NCBI GenBank assembly: GCA_036524675.1
Contig: DATDBU010000037.1
Span: forward strand, 1 to 58,371
Direction: 5' to 3'
Length of the DNA stretch: 58,371 nucleotides
DNA from: DATDAW01 sp036524675
GTDB lineage: Bacteria; Verrucomicrobiota; Verrucomicrobiia; Chthoniobacterales; DASVRZ01
Part shown: piece after piece, positions 34,385 through 44,354 of the stretch
Layout: the number at the start of each line of letters is the position of its first letter
Numbering within the stretch: position 1 is the first letter of the stretch
The notes under the pieces: model-generated
What the model saw: the letters and a program-made list of their open reading frames with translations, nothing else
Told to the model about the DNA's origin: nothing
Database searches by the model: none
Translations under genes and position numbers: made by a program

Positions 34385-36439
34385 TCAGTCAGCTGAAACA
34401 GTGACCGGAAGATTCATCGTCCCTTTCTTTTGGCGCAAAAGTTTGTGCCAGATCAGCGCAACGATAAAGGTGATCGCCCAAACGATCCAACCCGCCATCC
34501 CGAACTGAAACCAGCGAGGCATGAAAGAGAACCTGATTTCATGATCGCCGGCGGGAACATCGAGGCTCATGAAAATACCCTTTTTCTTGATGGGAGCGCG
34601 CTTCCCGTCGATCCATGCTTTCCATCCGGGATGCGTATTTTCGGAGAAAACCACCCGCGCGGCTTCATCCAAGTGAACGTGAACCGAGAAGCGATTGATA
34701 TCCCAGTTGATTGCCGACATCTGAACCGGTGACCGTTTACCATTTTCCGCTATCTGATGTACAATGGGCCATGCCCCCGTTCGCTCATAGAGAAAGACAT
34801 TCTCATTTTGATAGAGCAAATTGAGTTTTGGAGAGGAGACTGGTTTATCGGTTACAAACCACCGAATGCTCATCTGATCCCAGGTCGTAGATTCGGGTGA
34901 CCAGCTCTTCGATACGAAATCGAAGTAGTCCCGGTCAAAACTTGAGCGATATCCAAGCATCGTCGAAAGAGGATAGACATGGCCTATGTTCGGCGAGATC
35001 ATCTCCCGCGGAACAGCTGCAAAACGATATAAGCCGTGAGTTTCCGCATTCTTGGAAATCAAAGTATCCAGCAAAGGTCCTCGACCCTGCTCCTGATAGT
35101 ATTGCCGCGGGGCTTTAGGGTCGTTGGCCGAAAAGCCTCCTTTCAAGATCGATCCCGCCTCTATGCAAAACGCCATCAGGAAAACGGCGGCGAGAATGGG
35201 GCGGCCTCGCCATTTCGCCGGCCAAGGGCTTTCCAGCCACGCGACGCCCAGCGCCGCCAACATGGCAAGACCAAACTGGTAAAAGCAAAGTGCACGCGCC
35301 GGTTCGCGCACTTTGTTTAGAAAAGGAGTGAGATAAGAAATCCGACCGAACGGAGTCTCCGGTCCCAAAGCAACTAACAGACCGAAAACACATAAGCCTA
35401 ACGCAAACCAACCCAGACGCCGGCGCGAACACAAGCCAAAGACGGCAAGCACGATGGCGATATGGGTCATGAAAAGGCTGCCGCCGTCTCCTCCTGTTGA
35501 GCCGGGGAAGAAAATGGAGCTTAAATGTTCCCAATCTATCGTGTGCTTGATGTAGGCCTCCCAAGGGACGGTTGCGAGGCCGGATATCGGCTTGTCGAGT
35601 TCAACCCAACGATAGGAACTCTGGAAATAATCGTGGCTGGACAGAACCTGAATGCCGACGCCTAGGCCTGTTAACATCACACAAATTGCAAGGACGATAA
35701 GTGGGAGAAATGGGGTGGTTCGCGTTTTTGTCGGGTCCTCGTTGCATTCCGGCTGGCGGCGGTCGTAAACCCTCGAAATGACTGCTGCGGCACTTATGAA
35801 AGCAAGCAGCACGGTGGCGTGAATAAAAGGCTGAGGGTGCCCGGCAAGGCAGGTCAGGCTGAGGAAAAAAGATGTACCCCACAGCCAGGGGGAAAACCAT
35901 CTTTTGCGAGGCCAGTCATCCAGCGCTCTCTTGAAGCAACCGACAACCCACGGGATGTAAACTAGTCCGTTGAATATATTTGTCTGACCCTGCGATCTGG
36001 AGGCTATGGGGCCAATCATCGAAAAGACGGCTCCGCCAACAATTGCAGATGTCAACGAAAGGCCATAGGCACGCAGGAAGAATGTCATGCCCAGCCAGGC
36101 AATTGCAAAATGGATGAGTACGAATATATCCAGGGCCCGTTGGGTCGGACTGCCCCAGAGCCATGCGAATAGAATATTGCCCGGATAAAAAGCTCCGGGT
36201 TGCATTTCTCCGGAATAAGAGACGCCGGAATCGGTTGAAAAATCCCACAGTGGCGGAGTCAATGCGTGCCATGCTGCCGTATTCCGGTGCATCCATGCAT
36301 AGTACTGCAACGTATTGTCAATCCACGTCATGAACGTGTATTGGCCGAAGGCGTAGCCCTGATAACACCAGATGATGCCTAGGATGACAATTGTCAGCGT
36401 TACGCCCCAGCGTAAAGATGTTAATGTTTTCTGACTCAT
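34385..36439 (-). CDS. YfhO-like polytopic membrane protein (GT-C type)
   Basis: A 684-residue membrane protein with about 12-13 hydrophobic segments and a soluble C-terminal part at about 560-650 before a last membrane helix and a basic tail. The N-terminal loop has WIDNTLQYYAWMHRN and PGAFYPGNILFAWLWG, a position where YfhO/GT-C transferases bind the lipid-linked sugar. The C-terminal region has VVFSENTHPGWKAWIDGK and GDHEIRFSFMP, the usual YfhO ending. YfhO in Firmicutes glycosylates teichoic acid; here a surface glycan is the likely target. The gene converges with the small exported protein and is divergent from the PMT-like gene across a 251-base spacer. Confidence 0.78.
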   Translation of the reverse strand: MSQKTLTSLRWGVTLTIVILGIIWCYQGYAFGQYTFMTWIDNTLQYYAWMHRNTAAWHALTPPLWDFSTDSGVSYSGEMQPGAFYPGNILFAWLWGSPTQRALDIFVLIHFAIAWLGMTFFLRAYGLSLTSAIVGGAVFSMIGPIASRSQGQTNIFNGLVYIPWVVGCFKRALDDWPRKRWFSPWLWGTSFFLSLTCLAGHPQPFIHATVLLAFISAAAVISRVYDRRQPECNEDPTKTRTTPFLPLIVLAICVMLTGLGVGIQVLSSHDYFQSSYRWVELDKPISGLATVPWEAYIKHTIDWEHLSSIFFPGSTGGDGGSLFMTHIAIVLAVFGLCSRRRLGWFALGLCVFGLLVALGPETPFGRISYLTPFLNKVREPARALCFYQFGLAMLAALGVAWLESPWPAKWRGRPILAAVFLMAFCIEAGSILKGGFSANDPKAPRQYYQEQGRGPLLDTLISKNAETHGLYRFAAVPREMISPNIGHVYPLSTMLGYRSSFDRDYFDFVSKSWSPESTTWDQMSIRWFVTDKPVSSPKLNLLYQNENVFLYERTGAWPIVHQIAENGKRSPVQMSAINWDINRFSVHVHLDEAARVVFSENTHPGWKAWIDGKRAPIKKKGIFMSLDVPAGDHEIRFSFMPRWFQFGMAGWIVWAITFIVALIWHKLLRQKKGTMNLPVTVSAD

Positions 36440-36690
36440 GCGTGAATATTCGGATGGACCGTGTTTACGGCTGAGAGCGGCAACTCATGCCGACAGTCAA
36501 GTCTTGGCAGTGCCGCCATTTATTAACATAAGGTGTTCCATAGGAACGACTTATGAAAAGATTGGTTCGTTGACTGATCCCCGTCACTCGACAGGCTTAA
36601 AATAAAGGCGCCAACCCACAGAGATGTTGTCGCCCTCAAGAAAACTTCTCAACCTTATTCCGCGAAAAGAGGGGACAGCCATTCGGTTAT

Positions 36691-38343
36691 GTGATTGACA
36701 GGCTAAAACAGCCCCTGTCCTATATCGGGCTCTGGATGGGCAAACGCGTTTTCGATTTCCTAGTTATCGTCGCGATCGCTGCTTTTGTTCTGATTGCAGC
36801 TTATCGTATTGGGCTTCCGGGCCTCTATTACGATGAGGTTCTCTTTGTCAACGCAGCTCGCGGAGGAGCCTCCAATGAATTCATCTCAAAAAGGATATTT
36901 GGAGTACCCGTGATGGTAATGCCGTACCTGGGTGCTCTGAAGGCTTGGATTTATCATCCTGTTTTTGCGTGGTGGGGCGTATCATCAGCAACGATTCGCC
37001 TTCCCGCGATCGCAATTGCTGCCTTGACATTGTGGATCATGTACGCCTGGCTCCGCGGTTTCGTCGGTAAAATATGGGCCTGCGTTGTCGTATGGCTAAT
37101 CGCACTCAGTCCTGCGTACATTTTTACTAGCCGACTCGATTGGGGGCCGGTTGTGTTGATGCAGTTTTTTAAGACGTCGATTTTGTTGCTTGCCTTTCGC
37201 TTCGCTCAAACTCGGTCGCCTTGGAACATCGTTGGCATTGTCGCGTGTTGTGCGGCGGGATTTTTCGATAAATTTAATTTCATATGGTTCGTTGGAGCCA
37301 GCGCGCTGGCTGCCGTTGTTTGTTACTTCTCCGAAGTTCGGGCTTTTTGGGCACGCTTGCCGATTGTTCTCCGACTAGTTGCAGCAGCTTTAGCTGTGGT
37401 TTGTACGATTGCAGTCACTCTCATCATCTATCCTTTGATTGAATTGCCGGATCCTGCTCTTCTCTGGCAGCGCGTTCAACAATCGTTCTCAGGAACTGTC
37501 CAGACGTTGAGCGGAGCGGCGGTCGCCCAATTTATATTCCAAACGGATCAAGGCATTATCCGCAGTGTTGAATTTTTTACCTTGCAAGCGGCACTCATTC
37601 TGGCTGCGGTCTCGCTGTTACCCATTAGTCGAGATCCTGAGGTGCGAGCCAAATTCCGGGCGGGCCGTTTTTCTGTGCTCACGATGGCATTGATTTTTGC
37701 ACAAATCGTCGTCACGCCCCAGGCGGGGGGGCCGCACCATTTTGTTATGCTATTTCCATTTCCGTATCTAGCACTCGGCTTCTTTGGGAAAGGAATTGCC
37801 GACGCGTCGAAGGACACAGTTTTCAAGAGGCTCTGGGTGGGAAGTTTGGGCGCAGCTGCAATGTTTGTTCTGGGAGCGAATATATGGAACACATCTTTTT
37901 ATATCCGGAAATTCCAAAATGCCTCCACGCATTATAATCCCCGCTGGTCTCCGATGATTGACGGTGTATCCGCTTTTTTGAAGCAATCCGGCACCGGGGC
38001 GGCGCGAATTGTTTTGGTTGATTGGGGGCTTCACAACCAGATCGATGCCGTCTCCCCCGAAGAAATGCGAGACGAGTTAGTCGACGAATGGCCCCTGTTC
38101 AAAGATATTTCTACATTGCCGCCCGAGAGCCGTCGTAATACCGCGCGTTCCCCATTTCGGGCGGGGAAAAATCTGGCAGTCTGCTTTGCGGAAAAGAATG
38201 AAACATTCCCTGAAACACGTCGGAATTTCCTTGAATACACAAGCGGCGACGATGTTTCGGTGCGTCTGTTAGACACGCTGAACTGGAATGGCGAAGACGT
38301 GTATGAAATTTACGAGGTCAGCCGCAAGGAATCAGGTCGGTGA
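36691..38343 (+). CDS. PMT/ArnT-like GT-C glycosyltransferase
   Basis: A 550-residue protein with about 10-11 membrane segments. The first extracytoplasmic loop carries GLYYDEVLFVNAARGG, where Asp and Glu match the catalytic acidic pair of PMT-type transferases. SRLDWGPVVLMQFFKT is a second conserved loop. A soluble C-terminal domain of about 140 residues faces the periplasm. It would transfer a sugar from polyprenyl phosphate to lipid or protein. The neighbouring convergent DPM1-like GT2 could make that polyprenyl-phosphate sugar. The start is a GTG at 36691 with GAGGGG about 15 bases upstream; an internal ATG at 36736 is an alternative. Confidence 0.78.
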   Translation: MIDRLKQPLSYIGLWMGKRVFDFLVIVAIAAFVLIAAYRIGLPGLYYDEVLFVNAARGGASNEFISKRIFGVPVMVMPYLGALKAWIYHPVFAWWGVSSATIRLPAIAIAALTLWIMYAWLRGFVGKIWACVVVWLIALSPAYIFTSRLDWGPVVLMQFFKTSILLLAFRFAQTRSPWNIVGIVACCAAGFFDKFNFIWFVGASALAAVVCYFSEVRAFWARLPIVLRLVAAALAVVCTIAVTLIIYPLIELPDPALLWQRVQQSFSGTVQTLSGAAVAQFIFQTDQGIIRSVEFFTLQAALILAAVSLLPISRDPEVRAKFRAGRFSVLTMALIFAQIVVTPQAGGPHHFVMLFPFPYLALGFFGKGIADASKDTVFKRLWVGSLGAAAMFVLGANIWNTSFYIRKFQNASTHYNPRWSPMIDGVSAFLKQSGTGAARIVLVDWGLHNQIDAVSPEEMRDELVDEWPLFKDISTLPPESRRNTARSPFRAGKNLAVCFAEKNETFPETRRNFLEYTSGDDVSVRLLDTLNWNGEDVYEIYEVSRKESGR

Positions 38344-38403
38344 TCCGGACGAGTTAGTGAGCGGCGCTTTGGCGAGTTTGTAATGAGGACCCAACTCGGA
38401 AAA

Positions 38404-39099
38404 TCAGCGAAGTCCGTATTTAAGAATGCACCATATGGCTCGGACCCCGTCCTTCCAGCCAATCTTCTTGCCATCCGCGTAGGTACGTCCGTTGTAGGAG
38501 ATTGCCACTTCGAAAATCCGCACTTCCAAGCGGGCCACTTTTGCCGTAATTTCAGGCTCAAAACCGAATCGGTTTTCTTCGACGGTTATTTTCTGTAAGA
38601 CCTCGCGACGAAAGACTTTATAACATGTTTCCATGTCTGTAAGATTCAGGTTCGTGGTCATATTACTCAGAAGTGTGAGGAACCGGTTGCCGACCGAATG
38701 CCAGAAATAGAGGACTCGATGGGCTTCGCCTCCGGCAAAACGAGATCCAAAAACGACATCCGCGTTGCCAATAAGAATAGGAGCAAGCAGCCGAGGGTAT
38801 TCCGCGGGATCGTACTCGAAATCAGCATCCTGAATAATGACATAGTCGCCAGTAACGTTGCGAAAGCCCGTGCGCAAAGCGGCACCTTTGCCCTGGTTGA
38901 CTTCATGATGAAACACCTTGATGCGAGGATCTTCCCGGCCAATCACTTTGAGCACTTCGTCGGATCCATCTGTCGAGCAATCGTTGACGATGACCAGTTC
39001 CGTAACCACAGGCTGACGAAGAACGATTTGAATGGCTTCGCGAACGGATCGCGCTTCGTTGTAAACGGGCATCACGACGGAAACGGATATATCAGGCAT
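38404..39099 (-). CDS. DPM1-like GT2 (polyprenyl-phosphate sugar synthase)
   Basis: A 231-residue GT-A glycosyltransferase with no membrane helices. Visible motifs are VSVVMPVYNEARSVREAI, VIVNDCSTDGSDEVL, NQGKGAALRTGF, IIQDADFEYDPAEYP (the DxD), VFGSRFAGG and RFGFEPEITAKVA. This set is typical of DPM1-like synthases that load mannose or glucose onto dolichol- or undecaprenyl-phosphate. The membrane GT-C partner is probably the PMT-like gene next to it (converging, 60 bases apart). The 213 bases between this gene and the next upstream hold no supported gene. Confidence 0.88.
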   Translation of the reverse strand: MPDISVSVVMPVYNEARSVREAIQIVLRQPVVTELVIVNDCSTDGSDEVLKVIGREDPRIKVFHHEVNQGKGAALRTGFRNVTGDYVIIQDADFEYDPAEYPRLLAPILIGNADVVFGSRFAGGEAHRVLYFWHSVGNRFLTLLSNMTTNLNLTDMETCYKVFRREVLQKITVEENRFGFEPEITAKVARLEVRIFEVAISYNGRTYADGKKIGWKDGVRAIWCILKYGLR

Positions 39100-39312
39100 G
39101 TTGTGGCAAAGGCTGTGCAGGTGGATGTGAAGCGCGGATGGGACAGCATATTCGGCGATCGATCAAGCCAAAGCTCCATTCCGTAATAGAGAAATAAAGC
39201 GTGTCGGTTGCGCTGGCACACCAAATTGATATTGCGCCCGTCCTCTCTAAGGACGACGATCGCGTGGCAGCGCCCGGCACGGATTCTACGTTTGCGCAGG
39301 CGAAAAGCTTCT

Positions 39313-42300
39313 CTAGCTGGAAAACTGAGGGGACTTCGGTGGAACTACCGTGTCATCAACTAACGGTGAGGCCCACCTTTTTTGCTTATACCACTTGTCA
39401 TCGATCAGGATCGATTTGAGGTTCTCCGCTGATTCCTTCCAAGTCTGCCACGGATGTTCATCCGGTAACGGCACCCCGCCCTTTTCAAAACGAGCAAGCC
39501 ATTCCTCAATGGCACGCGCCATGTTTTCCGGAGTAAGTCCGTTGAAATAAAAGGCATGACTGCCGGAAACTTCGCGGGAAACGGGAAGATCCCGCGCAAT
39601 AATCGGCAATTTGTGCATCGCCGCCTCTATCAGGGGTAATCCGAACCCTTCTCCTTCGGAGGGCATGATGAGCGCAGACGACTTTTCATACAAAGTGAGG
39701 AGCATTTCATCTGTTGCTCCTTCAAACCAAATCAGCCGCTTGCCAAACTCGTCATGGCGACGGATGTAATCGACTAACGAATCCATCATCCATCCTTTTT
39801 TGCCTACAATTACAAGGATCACATTTTTGCCTGTGTCCCATAGCCGCTCGAAGGCAGCCAATGTCTGCATGTATCCCTTGCGGGGCTCCAAAGTGCCTAC
39901 GACAAGAAATGTCCGATTGTTTGCGATGAGCGCCAATTTTTCTTCAAAGCCGTCGTGGACTCCCTGAGTCGGAGCGCTGGACACAATGTCCGCTCCGTGG
40001 TGATTGTAGCCAATATTCAGCGGGGTATGACGTCTAATTTTCGTCTGCTCCAACCAAGTGTAAAGTTCGTCCGCAACGGCGCGCGAGACGCAAACGATGC
40101 CGTGGGAAACGTGCGAGATAGTCTCAAGCCAGCCATAAAAAGAGCGAAATTCTTTTGGCGGGAAAAATGAGGGTCTTAAAACCGGTAGAAGATCATGGAG
40201 GAGAAAAACGATACGGACTCCCCTGTCGCGCATCCTTTCAAATTCGCGACGATGCAGCCAAACGGAATGGGAATGGAGATCGAGCCCGAAGAAGATATCT
40301 CCGAACCTAGCGTCGATGGGCTCGTCTTCTAACTTGGGGCCTTCACAACCCAAAAAGCGTTGAGTAAATTGGCGCGCATAGCGATAAACACCGTGCTTGT
40401 CCCTGTAAACAGGTTCCGGCCGGTACCCAGCCGGAGGGTCCAGGAGAAATTCGGATAGGATGCTGCGGACGACGCGCTGAATTCCAGTTCTGAGGTCGCG
40501 GACAGCCACAACAGTAACATCGATAAGCAGTTGCGCTTCCGGGTGAGGGGTGCCGCGCTGATTGCACGCCACCGCTTCGGCGAGCTCCAGCCAGGAATAG
40601 TCCCCGTTGTTAAACTGTGATCGGATGTTCGCCAGCGACTTGACTAGGCGTCCTTGGGTGGACCGCCAGCTCTCCGCGGAGAACGCTTCGATAGCATCGC
40701 GATACTGGGCAGCTATCTTTTCAGGAGCCAAAACTTCGTGAACGTAGTACTGCGCTCTTTTCCCGATAGCGCGCCGTTTTTGAGGGTCTTGCCATAGTGA
40801 AACAAGGGCGTCGGCCAGTTCCTCGGTGCGAAAAGTTTCGGGAAGTTTGATGACATGCTCATCGGGAAACTCGGCGAACGTTCCGTGGGCGTTGACGACC
40901 ACTGGCATCCCGTAATTCATGCAGTCCAACACGGTTCCAGAAGTCTCCCCGCGAGAATTTTGGCGCAATTGCACCCCTACATCGGCTGTCGCGAGGTAAG
41001 CCTGGAAATGCTCAGTGCTGGCGTAACCCGTGATCCGAATTCGCTCTGGCGCCGGGCTGGAGTCGATTCTTTTTCGGATTCCGGAGCCAAACTTGCCTGT
41101 TGGAAGCTGTCCAACAAAGACCAGTTTGCATCTGGGATCACGAGCAAGCGGAGACGCTAGCCAGGCCTCAAGCAGATCTACGTTCAGTTTGGCTTCTCCC
41201 ATGAATCCAAAGGAGCACACCACAAAATCATCAGGCTCAAAACCCAAAGAGAGACGCGCCTTGCGATAATCTGGGGATAGAACCGGAGTCCGTAAATGGG
41301 GAATACAGGCCCATTTTAAAAGCGAAGCATTGGGGAACCATTGCATCCCCAGCTGCCGGCTGTATTGCGAATGGACGATAATTCCTTCCGCATGGGCCAA
41401 AACCTGCCAGCACCCAGGGTAATTCCAATTGATTGATTGGGGTTGGCCTAGCCATTCCCGGAATGGCTTGTAGCCGTGGGACGCGTAGAAGGCTTCCGCC
41501 CTCCGATTGCTTGAGCCTTGGTCAAGCCTTTCCTTGTATTCCTTGAATTCCAATCCATGCCCCAAATAAAAATCATGCAGGACAACCGCGCCGGCATGGC
41601 GTTCCAACAATTCATACATGTAATAGTGGAAGGGGCTGTTGCCGAAATGGTATAAAATCCTCTCGTATTCTTCCGCGTGCTCGTCAAACCACCTCCAATG
41701 GCGGATGGGTAGATTGGATCGAATCCAGGGATCGCTAACTTCCTCCTGGTCGACAACGACCTCGATCTCATAATGATGGGAAAGTGCAGGCAACAGCTCG
41801 CTGCTATAAGTTGCAATTCCGGTTTGCTCGGGAGGTAGAGGGGAAACGAAAGCCAGCCTTGGCTTGCGGTGGGCAACCTTGGGGAAGCGCTCGGTTCGAA
41901 GTTTCTCGAATATCGCGATAGCACGTTGCGCACCTGCGGCATCTGCTGAAATCCTCACGACCGATTCTTCTGGTGATCCGAGAAGGCGTATGGCCGTTTC
42001 CCGCGCCTCTTCTGAGGAAACAACACAAAGGCTGGCCCGTTTCAGGTGTGTCAGCTTGCGGGAAGCAGCACTCCTTACGGCTCTGTCTTTGGAACGGACT
42101 TCCGCCGTAAACGTTGCAATTGCGTCGTCGATGATAACAGCAGTTGGGATTCGGTCGTCGAATTCTCCAACGTGGCTGATTGCGGACAGCGAAATGGAAC
42201 CGGTTGTGCAAACTACGTCCGGCTTAAGCGAGGTCAAAAATGCTTCCCAAACGCGTTCCGCAACACGGCGAGCCAACGAATCCGACACGTCGTCCACGTC

Positions 42301-42531
42301 GACTGGTCCTGGTTGCCAAACGACAATTCGTTCCTGGGGGATCAGCGGATCGAATGCGGCTCTGATAGGCTCCACCGTATTTGCGATGCCGCCGTTGAGG
42401 GCAAGCCATATTTCATGCTTCTCTGCTGAGTGCAGAACAATCGCCTTCGAAAGTGAAAGGGCGTAAATTGCCCGATTCCAATCCCGTGCCTGCCACAATT
42501 GGCAACCTTGCAAATCCAGAACAATCCGCAT
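39313..42531 (-). CDS. Tandem GT4-GT4 glycosyltransferase
   Basis: A 1,072-residue protein. Residues 1-215 look like the N-terminal half of a GT-B fold on its own (MRIVLDLQGCQLW, VAERVWEAFL, TAVIIDDAIATF). A full GT4 follows at about 222-620 (LAFVSPLPPEQTGIATYSSEL, VVCSFGFMGEAKLN, GETSGTVLDCMNYGMP). A second GT4 lies at about 670-1030 (VVAVRDLRTGIQRVVRSIL, VVGTLEPRKGY, SEGEGFGLPLIEAAMHKLP with the EX7E-type glutamates). It would add two sugars, probably mannose or rhamnose, in succession. The ATG at 42531 lies one base after the stop of the FkbM gene, so the two are co-translated. A GTG 33 bases upstream is the alternative start. Confidence 0.85.
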   Translation of the reverse strand: MRIVLDLQGCQLWQARDWNRAIYALSLSKAIVLHSAEKHEIWLALNGGIANTVEPIRAAFDPLIPQERIVVWQPGPVDVDDVSDSLARRVAERVWEAFLTSLKPDVVCTTGSISLSAISHVGEFDDRIPTAVIIDDAIATFTAEVRSKDRAVRSAASRKLTHLKRASLCVVSSEEARETAIRLLGSPEESVVRISADAAGAQRAIAIFEKLRTERFPKVAHRKPRLAFVSPLPPEQTGIATYSSELLPALSHHYEIEVVVDQEEVSDPWIRSNLPIRHWRWFDEHAEEYERILYHFGNSPFHYYMYELLERHAGAVVLHDFYLGHGLEFKEYKERLDQGSSNRRAEAFYASHGYKPFREWLGQPQSINWNYPGCWQVLAHAEGIIVHSQYSRQLGMQWFPNASLLKWACIPHLRTPVLSPDYRKARLSLGFEPDDFVVCSFGFMGEAKLNVDLLEAWLASPLARDPRCKLVFVGQLPTGKFGSGIRKRIDSSPAPERIRITGYASTEHFQAYLATADVGVQLRQNSRGETSGTVLDCMNYGMPVVVNAHGTFAEFPDEHVIKLPETFRTEELADALVSLWQDPQKRRAIGKRAQYYVHEVLAPEKIAAQYRDAIEAFSAESWRSTQGRLVKSLANIRSQFNNGDYSWLELAEAVACNQRGTPHPEAQLLIDVTVVAVRDLRTGIQRVVRSILSEFLLDPPAGYRPEPVYRDKHGVYRYARQFTQRFLGCEGPKLEDEPIDARFGDIFFGLDLHSHSVWLHRREFERMRDRGVRIVFLLHDLLPVLRPSFFPPKEFRSFYGWLETISHVSHGIVCVSRAVADELYTWLEQTKIRRHTPLNIGYNHHGADIVSSAPTQGVHDGFEEKLALIANNRTFLVVGTLEPRKGYMQTLAAFERLWDTGKNVILVIVGKKGWMMDSLVDYIRRHDEFGKRLIWFEGATDEMLLTLYEKSSALIMPSEGEGFGLPLIEAAMHKLPIIARDLPVSREVSGSHAFYFNGLTPENMARAIEEWLARFEKGGVPLPDEHPWQTWKESAENLKSILIDDKWYKQKRWASPLVDDTVVPPKSPQFSS

Positions 42532-42532
42532 T

Positions 42533-44152
42533 TTACTTGTTTTGATAGGAATTGAAAGGAACACCGGCTCTCTCTAACGATTTATACACGGCTTTGGCGC
42601 TCGCACTTAATCGCGATGGTCCCTCTAATTTTTTTTCGTCGGCTGCTGAAACATGCTTTGCCTTGGGAATCTCGCTCCCAGTCATTCCCTGCGAACTCCG
42701 GTGGCCATGACTGGTTGCAGCCATTGTCTTCGAAAGCTCAAGGCAAAAGGCCTCAATCGTGTCCAGTCTGGATGCGACCGCTTTGTTCCACGCGATCTGA
42801 TTCCGCAACGATGATATCAGCCCTTTGTTGACGGAGCCTTGTTTGCGGAAAAGGCTTCGTAATGTCCGCTTAAACCAGTTGTGTCGCGGTTCTGGGTCGT
42901 TAAGCTTCAGCCGTTTCTTTCCAAAGTGCTTTCGGTATGCTGCCGTTACCCCATCAAGAATACCCTGATAGTAGGTCCGGATTTTTTTGGACGAATTGGA
43001 ACGGCCTTGCTTATTGAGATGCTCCCGGCAGAGGACATTGAGCTGATCGGTGAATGCTGCCCTTGTGCTTCTCTCTGCCACTAATTCGCGCAGGGTCTCT
43101 TCGAATTGGTTAACTTTGGTTCTGACTTGCTCCACTTCCGCATAAGCTGCGCTTTTTTCCACCTCAAGCTGGTCCGCCGCTTGGCGTAGGGTGTCCCATT
43201 CGGCCTTGAGTTGTATCGCTGTTTGCAATGCACTATCCCGTAATGCTGCGGTATTTTTTTTAGCTTCGGCGTATTCTGCTTTCAGCTCGCCACTCTCCCT
43301 TAAGGCGTCGTCTCTCTCTCGGGAAACGTTTAAGGAGACCTCTTTCAGACGATCCCTCTCTTCGCTCAGCCGCCGATAGTCGGCAGCAACTTCGTTTGCT
43401 TTCCGGTCCCGTTCCTGAATCTGCCGAACAGCATTGTCGAAATGTTCTCTGAGAGAAGCTTCCTCCGCCCGGGTAAAGCAATCAAAAGGGTTTGGAGGCA
43501 ATGCTATCAGCTCCGCGAGCGCGTCGAACTGTTCGATGCATACATAGAAGCGGTTCAAGCCGTCGAAATAGCAGAACTTGTAGTCTGCCTCGCTCAAGAG
43601 ATTGTCAAACGATTGGTGGGATGGAGTCTGGCTGTTAGGTAATGTGGACTCCACCAGAATGATCCAAGGGCGATATTTTGCCAGGTCGATGCCTTCAATG
43701 ACAACCTTCTCCGCTCCCTCGACATCGATTTTCAGGAAATGAATCGTTTCAACGCGATGGAGCTCGAGGACTTCGTTCAGGGTCACCGTCGGGACGATGC
43801 GTTCGTCCAGTTCGTAGCCCGCCGCTCGATGATTCTCGGCAATCAAGGGGTCGAATGTCGAGAGTCCCGGCTCTTTTGGGATATGGAAGAAGGCCGTCAG
43901 TCCTGACTTATTCGATGCAAACGCATGGATATTGATGTCTCTTGCTCGCTCTGACTGAAGCTGGGCCAACCATTCGACATCGGCCTCGATATTGATTCCC
44001 CGCCAGCCGCGTTCATAGAAAGCGCGGGTTACGGAATCATTAAGTGGGCTGTTGGCGCCGACATCGATGTAGAATCCATTGGTTACATCTTTGAGAGCCC
44101 GCCACAGAATTACGTCTTCAAAGTTCTGGGCGTAGGTCACAAATTGGTTCAT
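42533..44152 (-). CDS. FkbM-family methyltransferase with coiled-coil tail
   Basis: A 539-residue protein. Residues 1-215 are an FkbM-type SAM methyltransferase (FYIDVGANSPLNDS at 27-40, FLKIDVEGAE at 139-148, IILVEST), which usually O-methylates sugars. Residues 228-365 are a long predicted coiled coil rich in Glu, Arg and Ala. A basic segment follows (RHNWFKRTLRSLFRKQG at about 410-426), possibly membrane-associating, and then a second helical part. It heads a two-gene unit with the GT4-GT4 gene. Together with the methyltransferases at 22878 and 29415 it is the third methyltransferase-plus-coil protein in this island. Confidence 0.85.
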   Translation of the reverse strand: MNQFVTYAQNFEDVILWRALKDVTNGFYIDVGANSPLNDSVTRAFYERGWRGINIEADVEWLAQLQSERARDINIHAFASNKSGLTAFFHIPKEPGLSTFDPLIAENHRAAGYELDERIVPTVTLNEVLELHRVETIHFLKIDVEGAEKVVIEGIDLAKYRPWIILVESTLPNSQTPSHQSFDNLLSEADYKFCYFDGLNRFYVCIEQFDALAELIALPPNPFDCFTRAEEASLREHFDNAVRQIQERDRKANEVAADYRRLSEERDRLKEVSLNVSRERDDALRESGELKAEYAEAKKNTAALRDSALQTAIQLKAEWDTLRQAADQLEVEKSAAYAEVEQVRTKVNQFEETLRELVAERSTRAAFTDQLNVLCREHLNKQGRSNSSKKIRTYYQGILDGVTAAYRKHFGKKRLKLNDPEPRHNWFKRTLRSLFRKQGSVNKGLISSLRNQIAWNKAVASRLDTIEAFCLELSKTMAATSHGHRSSQGMTGSEIPKAKHVSAADEKKLEGPSRLSASAKAVYKSLERAGVPFNSYQNK

Positions 44153-44300
44153 TTCACCGTGTCGGGTAACAGGTTTGAGAAAGAGACGGACGCCCTCCGT
44201 CAGAAAGCCGTCTCGCGGTGTTATTTGTCCGGTGGCATTCTACGAAGAGAAGAAATCCGATGAGTTCTGGGTGGTTTATTGAGTTTCGTACTGCGTCAAC

Positions 44301-44336
44301 GGCTTCGCCGGCGCCGTCGTGCGCGCTGGCGAAGCC
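44301..44336. terminator. Hairpin downstream of GDP-fucose synthase gene
   Basis: A perfect 9-base stem, GGCTTCGCC and GGCGAAGCC, with an 18-base G/C-rich loop lies 18 bases past the fcl stop on the minus strand. No U-run follows. It is a plausible terminator between fcl and the FkbM region. Confidence 0.5.
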
Positions 44337-44354
44337 TTGGGATCGTTCTTCTAA

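Noticed and set aside
36540..36610. TTGACT followed by TAAAAT as a promoter for the PMT-like gene
   Set aside because: The spacing is about 22 bases, too long for a standard promoter.
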